From the NCBI GenBank assembly GCA_035628915.1, contig DASPIW010000034.1, positions 47,570 through 111,569 of the forward strand: a stretch of DNA of 64,000 nucleotides, read 5' to 3'. Numbering within the stretch: the stretch's first letter is position 1; each line of letters opens with the position of its first letter. Below are positions 58,420 to 64,000 of this stretch, one piece after another. A model generated the notes under the pieces. It was not told where the DNA came from, made no database searches, and worked only from the letters and a program-made list of their open reading frames with translations. The translations under genes were made by a program, and so were the position numbers. This stretch comes from JARBUG01 sp035628915. Lineage in GTDB: Bacteria; Bacillota; Sulfobacillia; Symbiobacteriales; Symbiobacteriaceae.

Positions 58420-59244
58420 ATGGCCCGAATCCTCGGCCAATACTACCACGCCATCGCCGCCGGCATGGCGATATACCGGCAGAGCAACGAGCGGCTCGTC
58501 GCAGGGGCGGACCTGCGGTCCGGCATGACCGTGGTCGACCTGGGCTGCGGCAGCGGCCTGACCAGCCTGGCCGCCCTGGCGGCGGTGCCCGAAGGGCTGA
58601 AGCTGATCCTTATCGACAGCCGCCGCTCGATGATCGAATCGGCAATACAGCACGTCGGCGCCCGGGCCGCGGCGTACCACGTCGCCGACGCCTCAGAAGT
58701 AAGTGCCCTGGTCACCGAGAAGGTGGACCGGGTGCTGTGCAACCTGTCGTTCTGGTATTTCAAAGAGCCTGAGGCCGTCCTGCGGGAACTGCGAAAGGTG
58801 ATCAAACCAGCGGGGCGGCTCTGCTTCTCCTTGCTGGGCACCTACTTCAACGTGGGCGGCACAGTGGTCTCCCCCCACTGGGCCCTGCTGCGGGTGCTGG
58901 CGGACCGGGGCGCCCTGCCCCGGGCCCTGCCCGATGTGGACCGGCTGCCCAATCAGCGGTCGATCGAAGGGACGCTGCAGGGGGCTGGGTTCAAGCCGCT
59001 CTCCTTTCACATGGATGAAGTCGACGCGCCGGACGAAGAGCTGGCCAACTGGCTCCGCCTTTATCCGATCGCGGACGGCGCCACCCGGGCCGAAGCGGTG
59101 GAGCGCTCCCTGGCGCTGCTGGAGGGCGCCCGGGCGGAGATGGCTGCCTTCCGGCCCCGGTGGCGGGTCGTCAGGTTCGAAGCCCAACCGCAGATCAACC
59201 CCGAAGAAGTCCTGCTCGCCAAGTTCAGCAACCTTCCGAGGTGA
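58420..59244 (+). CDS. Class I SAM-dependent methyltransferase
   Basis: 274 residues from the ATG at 58420 (AAGGGGGATC upstream); an ATG 8 codons earlier is less likely. Motif I TVVDLGCGSGLTSLAAL (about 37-53), acidic loop LILIDSRRSM, and VLCNLSFWYFKEPEAVLRELRKVIKPAGRLCFSLLG as motifs II-III. The C-terminal third (TLQGAGFKPLSFHMDEVD) is a substrate lid. Substrate unknown. The RNA methylase gene follows after 4 bp, so they are in one operon. Confidence 0.88.
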   Translation: MARILGQYYHAIAAGMAIYRQSNERLVAGADLRSGMTVVDLGCGSGLTSLAALAAVPEGLKLILIDSRRSMIESAIQHVGARAAAYHVADASEVSALVTEKVDRVLCNLSFWYFKEPEAVLRELRKVIKPAGRLCFSLLGTYFNVGGTVVSPHWALLRVLADRGALPRALPDVDRLPNQRSIEGTLQGAGFKPLSFHMDEVDAPDEELANWLRLYPIADGATRAEAVERSLALLEGARAEMAAFRPRWRVVRFEAQPQINPEEVLLAKFSNLPR

Positions 59245-59248
59245 TACT

Positions 59249-59968
59249 ATGGACCTGCGCAACATCGTGATCATCCTTTACCAGCCCCAGGATGTGGTCA
59301 ACGTCGCGGCCATCATCCGGGTCATGTCCAACTTCGGCCTGACTGATCTCCGGCTGGTGGATCCCGCCGCCTTCGATCCGTACCGTATTGAAGGGATCGC
59401 CCACCACACGGGGGCGATCATCGCCGGCGCCCGCCGCTTCGCCAGTCTCGCCGAGGCGACGCTGGATTGCGACTACATCCTCGGCACCACGGGGCGCCCC
59501 CGGGCCGCCCAGCGCAACATCCTGACGCCGCGGGAGGCCGCGCCGCAGCTGCGTGCCACCGCCGGGAAGGCCGCCGTCCTCTTCGGCCCAGAACAGGATG
59601 GATTGCCCAACGACGCCCTTGACCGCTGCCACGGCGTCATCACCATTCCCACCAGCCCGGAAAACCGCTCGCTGAACCTGGCTCAGGCCGCCCTCGTCAT
59701 CTGCTACGAGCTCTGGATGGCAGAGGCCCCGGCGGGCGCCGCCCCGGACATCACCGTCGCCGCCGGACCCGACCGGGAGGCGATGTTCGGCTCGCTCGCA
59801 GAACTGCTGCGCACCCTCTACCCCGGCACGACCGAAGCCCGGCTGAGCAGCGCCCTGAGCCGCCTCAGGACAATGCTGATGCGCGCCGCCCCCCGAACGG
59901 AGGAGGCGATGGCCCTGACGAACCTGTGCCGGCACGCCGTTCGTGCTCTGCGGCGAATCGCGGATTGA
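59249..59968 (+). CDS. TrmJ-like tRNA/rRNA 2'-O-methyltransferase (SPOUT)
   Basis: 239 residues. The SPOUT knot is visible: IVIILYQPQDVVNVAAIIRVMSNFG at the start, VLFGPEQDGLPNDAL (about 110-124) and IPTSPENRSLNLAQAALVICYELW (about 133-156). TrmJ methylates ribose at tRNA position 32; the exact target here is inferred. The C-terminal tail (about 165-239) is helical. It starts 4 bp after the methyltransferase stop. Confidence 0.9.
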   Translation: MDLRNIVIILYQPQDVVNVAAIIRVMSNFGLTDLRLVDPAAFDPYRIEGIAHHTGAIIAGARRFASLAEATLDCDYILGTTGRPRAAQRNILTPREAAPQLRATAGKAAVLFGPEQDGLPNDALDRCHGVITIPTSPENRSLNLAQAALVICYELWMAEAPAGAAPDITVAAGPDREAMFGSLAELLRTLYPGTTEARLSSALSRLRTMLMRAAPRTEEAMALTNLCRHAVRALRRIAD

Positions 59969-60029
59969 TCGAACCCCGAATTTATGCGAAAATGGACAAG
60001 GTTCGACATCGACGGGGGGGATCCAATCC

Positions 60030-60746
60030 ATGCCCTGGTATGTTTATCTATTGATTCTGACAGCGGTCGGTCTCCCGCTGATGTACATGTGGGTGCAGGC
60101 CTCCCGCGAAGTACGGACCCTGGCCAGGGCCGGATTGCCCCACGCCAGGAAGATGGCCTGGCCGGAGTTTCAGCGCTACCTCGAATCGCTCTTCGCCGGC
60201 CTCGGCTATCAAGTCGAGCGTCCCGGACAGCGCAGCGACTACGGCGCCGACCTGATCCTCAAAGATGGAACGGGCCGCCGCACGGCGGTCAATGCCCGCC
60301 ACTTCAAAGAGCGCATCACCCCGGAAATGCTGGGCGAAGTCTCCGAAGGGGCGGAATACTACGGCTGCCAGGACACGCTGGTCGTCAGCGTGATGGGCTT
60401 CACCAACAAGGCGATCGACCAGAGCGAGCAGAGCGGGACCATCCTCTGGGACGCCGCAGACCTCGCGGGCGCCATGGACAAAGTCCGCACGCGCCCCAGT
60501 TTCCAGAGCAGGGAGCCCGCCCGCTTCGTCCCGGAGGGCGCCGCCCCGGCCGCCGCCGGTCTGGCGGCAACCCGCGAAGCCCCGGCGCCTGCGGCCACCG
60601 AACCCATGGCTGCCTTCCAGGGCCCCCCCTGCCCGGTCTGCGGCAAGCCCATGGAACCCAAAATCGCCGCCGGCCGGGACATCTGGCTCTGCAGCCGGTT
60701 CCCCCGCTGCAACGGCGCTACAATGCGGGAAACCGGCACACAATAA
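60030..60746 (+). CDS. Mrr-like nuclease-fold protein with membrane anchor and zinc finger
   Basis: 238 residues. One N-terminal helix (WYVYLLILTAVGLPLMYMWV), then a restriction-endonuclease-like (Mrr) domain: MAWPEFQRYLESLFAGLGYQ and YGADLILKDGTGRRTAVNARHF. The usual D...QxK active site (AVQAKR) reads AVNAR, so Gln and Lys are both replaced. The C-terminus is a topoisomerase-type zinc finger (CPVCGKPM ... WLCSRFPRCNG). Nuclease activity is doubtful. Only a weak GGGGGGATCC precedes the ATG. Confidence 0.82.
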   Translation: MPWYVYLLILTAVGLPLMYMWVQASREVRTLARAGLPHARKMAWPEFQRYLESLFAGLGYQVERPGQRSDYGADLILKDGTGRRTAVNARHFKERITPEMLGEVSEGAEYYGCQDTLVVSVMGFTNKAIDQSEQSGTILWDAADLAGAMDKVRTRPSFQSREPARFVPEGAAPAAAGLAATREAPAPAATEPMAAFQGPPCPVCGKPMEPKIAAGRDIWLCSRFPRCNGATMRETGTQ

Positions 60747-60749
60747 GCG

Positions 60750-60800
60750 GAAAACGGATTACGCAGATTCCATACAGGAATCGCCGCGTAATCCGTTTTC
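60750..60800 (+). terminator. Long hairpin after the Mrr-like gene
   Basis: GAAAACGGATTACGC (60750-60764) pairs perfectly with 60786-60800, and inner GATTCC pairs with GGAATC. The right arm ends in CGTTTTC. The ACGGATTACGC core resembles the dispersed CACGGATTACACGG family. Confidence 0.7.
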
Positions 60801-60818
60801 ATCTCCGAATGGCCGCCA

Positions 60819-60833
60819 TACCCCGTGGGGGTA
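60819..60833. promoter_or_regulatory. CsoR-type operator 1
   Basis: TACCCC-GTG-GGGGTA is a perfect dyad 1 bp before the copA -35. It matches the TACCCC...GGGGTA pattern bound by CsoR copper repressors. Confidence 0.75.
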
Positions 60834-60834
60834 G

Positions 60835-60863
60835 TTGACACAAGAGCGGTCCTCTGCTACATT
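60835..60863 (+). promoter_or_regulatory. Sigma-A promoter of copA
   Basis: TTGACA (60835-60840), 17-bp spacer, TACATT (60858-60863). Flanked by the two CsoR-type palindromes. Confidence 0.85.
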
Positions 60864-60878
60864 TAGGCTGTAGTCGGA

Positions 60879-60895
60879 GTACCCCACCGGGGTAC
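60879..60895. promoter_or_regulatory. CsoR-type operator 2
   Basis: GTACCCC-ACC-GGGGTAC, a perfect 7-bp-arm dyad just downstream of the expected transcription start, 5 bp before the AAGGAGG ribosome site. Confidence 0.75.
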
Positions 60896-60915
60896 CCCTC
60901 AAGGAGGCAATCACA

Positions 60916-63300
60916 GTGACAGATAGAAGCTCAGCGCAGCGCATCACGCTCGGCGTCACCGGCATGACGTGCGCCGCCTGCTCAGGCCGCGTGCAGAAAG
61001 GCTTGGCGAAGCTGCCGGGTGTGGCCGAGGCGAATGTCAACCTCACCACCGAAAAGGCCTCTGTGATCTTTGATCCGGCCGCCGTCACCGTGCCCGACCT
61101 CATCGCCAAAATTGAGGCGCTGGGCTACGGCGTCGCCCGCCAGAAGGCGATTCTCGACGTGACGGGCATGACCTGCGCCGCCTGCTCGGCCCGTATTGAA
61201 AAAGAGCTCAACAAACTGCCGGGCGTCACGGCGAGCGTCAATCTGGCCGCCGAAAAGGCCACCGTCGAATTCACGCCGGGCCTGACCGATCTCGCCGCCA
61301 CCATCAAGAAAGTCGAATCGCTGGGGTATGGCGCCCGCGAGCATGTGCAGGAAGACCGGGAGCGCGACGCCCGGGCCCGGGAAGTCCGCACACAGTGGAT
61401 CGCATTCGCCATCGCCGCCGTCTTCACGCTGCCGATTTTCATCGAAGCGATGATTCTGATGCCCCTGAACATCCACATTACGTGGATGATGAATAAATAC
61501 GTCCAGTTTGCGCTCGCCACGGTGGTCCAGTTCGGCCCCGGCTTCCAGTTCTACCGCCGGTCCTGGCATAACATCCGGAACGGGACGGCCAACATGGACG
61601 TCCTGGTCGCCCTCGGCACCAGTGCCGCTTACTTCTACAGCGTCACTAACACGTTCTTTACCCACGGCGATCTTTACTATGAAGCCGGCGCCACCGTACT
61701 GACGCTGATCATCCTGGGCAAGTTGCTCGAGGCGGTGGCCAAGGGGCGCACGTCGGAAGCGATCAAGAAGCTGCTGGGCCTGCAGGCCAAGACCGCCCGG
61801 ATTATCCGGGACGGCGAGGAGCGGGAAGTCCCCATCGATCAGGTGCAGGTGGGCGATATCGTCGCCGTGCGCCCGGGCGAGAAGGTGCCGGTGGACGGCG
61901 TCATCATCGACGGCCAATCCGCGGTTGATGAGTCGATGCTGACCGGCGAGTCGCTGCCCGTCGACAAGAAGCCCGGCGACAAGGTGACCGGCGCCACCAT
62001 TAACAAGCATGGCTCTTTCCGGTTTGAAGCGACCCGGGTGGGCGCCGACACCGCCCTCTCCCAGATCGTCAAAATGGTCGAAGAGGCGCAGGGCTCCAAG
62101 GCGCCCATTCAAGCCCTGGCCGACCAGGTCTCGGCGGTCTTTGTGCCCGCCGTGCTCGCCGTGGCCCTGTTTACCTTGGTCGGCTGGGGTCTGATCACCG
62201 GCGATTGGATCGGCGGCCTGAAGGCGGCCACGGCGGTGCTGGTCATCGCCTGCCCGTGCTCGCTCGGCCTGGCGACCCCCACTGCCATCATGGTCGGTAC
62301 CGGCAAGGGCGCCGAGACGGGCATCCTGTTCAAGGGCGGCGAGCACCTGGAAAAGGCACATAAGGTGAACGTCGTTGTGCTCGACAAGACGGGTACCATC
62401 ACCCGGGGCCAGCCCGACCTGACCGACGTGCTCCCGGCGCCGGGCGCCGACCGGGAGACCCTCCTGCGCCTTACGGCTGCCGCCGAGCGCAACTCGGAGC
62501 ATCCGCTGGCGGCGGCCATCGTCAAGGGCGCCGGCCCGGGCCTGCCCGAGCCGCAGGATTTCCTGGCGATCCCCGGGCGGGGCATTACCGCCACGGTGCA
62601 AGCGCGCAAGGTCGCCGTAGGCAACCGCAAGCTGATGGACGAGATCGGCGTCGACGTGTCGGCACTGCTGGCCGACAAGGAGCGGCTGGAAGGCGAAGGA
62701 AAGACGGCCATGTTGGTCGCCGTCGACGGCGCCGCCGCCGGTCTGGTCGCCGTGGCCGATACGGTCAAGCCCACCTCCCGGGAGGCCATTGCCGAACTCC
62801 GGGCGATGGGCATCGAGGTGGCGATGATCACGGGCGACAACCGGCGCACAGCCGAGGCGATCGCCCGCCAGGTGGGCGTCGACCGGGTGCTGGCCGAAGT
62901 GCTGCCCGAAGATAAGGCCTCCGAAGTGGAAAAGCTGAAGGGGCAGGGCAAGGTCGTCGCCATGGTGGGCGACGGCATCAACGACGCCCCGGCCCTCGCC
63001 ACGGCCGATATCGGCATGGCGATTGGCACCGGCACGGATGTGGCGATTGAGGCGGCCGACGTCACCCTCATGTCGGGCGACCTGCGGGCGATTCCGACGG
63101 CCATCCGGCTCAGCCGCCGCACGATGTCGAAGATCCGCCAGAATCTCTTCTGGGCGTTCTTCTACAACACGGCGGGCATTCCCCTGGCCGCTTTCGGCAT
63201 GCTGACCCCGATGATCGCCGGGGCAGCCATGGCGTTCAGCTCGGTCTCGGTGGTCTCCAACTCGCTCCTGCTCAAGCGGTACGACCCGCGGCGCGGATAG
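60916..63300 (+). CDS. copA: Copper-exporting P-type ATPase
   Basis: 794 residues. Two heavy-metal-associated domains, each with GMTCAACS (about 15-22 and 85-92). Eight predicted helices, the transmembrane Cu(I) site ACPCSLGLATP (about 450), the phosphorylation site DKTGTITRG (Asp about 491), SEHPLAAAI (about 530) and GDGINDAPALA (about 685). These features define the CPx-type Cu+ exporters. GTG start with AAGGAGG 8 bases upstream. No copZ or csoR gene is adjacent, so the regulator suggested by the operators must be elsewhere. Confidence 0.96.
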   Translation: MTDRSSAQRITLGVTGMTCAACSGRVQKGLAKLPGVAEANVNLTTEKASVIFDPAAVTVPDLIAKIEALGYGVARQKAILDVTGMTCAACSARIEKELNKLPGVTASVNLAAEKATVEFTPGLTDLAATIKKVESLGYGAREHVQEDRERDARAREVRTQWIAFAIAAVFTLPIFIEAMILMPLNIHITWMMNKYVQFALATVVQFGPGFQFYRRSWHNIRNGTANMDVLVALGTSAAYFYSVTNTFFTHGDLYYEAGATVLTLIILGKLLEAVAKGRTSEAIKKLLGLQAKTARIIRDGEEREVPIDQVQVGDIVAVRPGEKVPVDGVIIDGQSAVDESMLTGESLPVDKKPGDKVTGATINKHGSFRFEATRVGADTALSQIVKMVEEAQGSKAPIQALADQVSAVFVPAVLAVALFTLVGWGLITGDWIGGLKAATAVLVIACPCSLGLATPTAIMVGTGKGAETGILFKGGEHLEKAHKVNVVVLDKTGTITRGQPDLTDVLPAPGADRETLLRLTAAAERNSEHPLAAAIVKGAGPGLPEPQDFLAIPGRGITATVQARKVAVGNRKLMDEIGVDVSALLADKERLEGEGKTAMLVAVDGAAAGLVAVADTVKPTSREAIAELRAMGIEVAMITGDNRRTAEAIARQVGVDRVLAEVLPEDKASEVEKLKGQGKVVAMVGDGINDAPALATADIGMAIGTGTDVAIEAADVTLMSGDLRAIPTAIRLSRRTMSKIRQNLFWAFFYNTAGIPLAAFGMLTPMIAGAAMAFSSVSVVSNSLLLKRYDPRRG

Positions 63301-63381
63301 GCGGCAGGCGCATATGCCCGTGGGCGGCAGCGAACCCTAACCCGGGGATTCGCGAAATGACCAACGGGAGATGAACGATCC

Positions 63382-63699
<318 letters not shown>

Positions 63700-63714
63700 G
63701 AGACCACTTCTGCC

Positions 63715-63745
63715 GGCGACCTGACCCTGTCGGGGTTGGGTCGCC
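63715..63745 (+). terminator. Terminator of the Asn/Gln-rich gene
   Basis: GGCGACC (63715-63721) pairs with GGTCGCC (63739-63745), and inner ACCC pairs with GGGT. Tail TTTGACC. Confidence 0.75.
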
Positions 63746-64000
63746 TTTGACCGTCACCCGTGTCACAGTACGGGCCTTCAATGCGGGAATGGGAACGGGA
63801 ATTTTACCACTGGGAACGGGATTTTTACCACGGAAAACGCGGGGGACACGGAAATCACTGCGGTGGAAGTGGGAATGTGATATGACCCCGGATTGCGCTG
63901 ATGGCGCTGATTTGGGAACAACGCGGATGAAAAACACTGATGAAACATGTTTCTGGGCCATGTCTGACGTCTCTCTCGGGGTGTTCTCTCTATTTTATAA
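63746..64000. repeat. Degenerate dispersed repeat copy 4 and window end
   Basis: ATTTTTACCACGGA at 63821-63834, followed by ACGCGGGGGACACGGAAATC, closely matches the left arm of copy 3 at 35255-35290. A preceding near-duplicate, ATTTTACCAC (63801), suggests local duplication. The closing arm is missing or diverged. No gene seen. Confidence 0.55.

Overview
The window reads as chromosome of a high-GC, endospore-forming Gram-positive bacterium. It carries spo0A, spoIVB, spoIIM, recN, argR, tlyA, xerD and deoB, a coproheme-type hemQ, many GTG/TTG starts with strong AGGAGG ribosome sites, and strongly GC-biased codons. This combination suggests a Symbiobacteriaceae-like Firmicute; that placement is inference from gene content only. 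No rRNA, tRNA or CRISPR array was found.

Layout. 1-3.9 kb: the end of a membrane protein, a VOC-fold protein and a chemoreceptor. 4-10.3 kb (minus strand): deoB, xerD, ald, spoIIM, an endonuclease Q-like gene and nudF. 10.4-18.1 kb (minus strand): a branched-chain amino acid/branched acyl-phosphate cluster with two leucine-dehydrogenase paralogues, two butyrate-kinase paralogues and ptb. Its sigma-54 activator lies upstream, with a near-perfect -24/-12 promoter and repeated 16-bp palindromes. 18.7-22.9 kb: a lipoprotein, spo0A and spoIVB. 23.3-28.3 kb (plus strand): a sugar-type ABC importer without its ATPase, a beta-CASP metallo-hydrolase and a small Cys-rich protein, followed by 1.1 kb of gene-poor DNA with unusual paired palindromes. 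29.4-32.7 kb: recN, argR, nadK. 32.8-35.1 kb: three low-complexity proteins, possibly spore surface. 35.5-38 kb: MFS transporter, zinc-ribbon protein, CPBP protein. 38.2-49.5 kb: two near-identical MalT/SARP-type regulators flanking gltB and tlyA. 49.6-54.6 kb: small membrane protein, eroded ABC ATPase, radical SAM/SPASM protein, a 22-bp tandem repeat, hemQ, moaB. 54.7-60.7 kb: mostly poorly characterised genes, a methyltransferase, a TrmJ-like RNA methylase and an Mrr-like protein. 60.8-63.3 kb: copA behind two CsoR-type palindromes. 63.4-63.7 kb: an Asn/Gln-rich protein.

How it fits together. The minus-strand backbone (tlyA, argR, recN, spoIVB, spo0A, bkd-type genes, nudF, spoIIM, xerD, deoB) follows the order known from Bacillus. 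Plus-strand insertions interrupt it at 23-29, 33-38 and 46-50 kb. The main open points are the sigma-54 regulon, the paired 17-19-17 palindromes at 28.4-28.7 kb, the spoIVB frame that runs through its own terminator, and the twin regulators around gltB.
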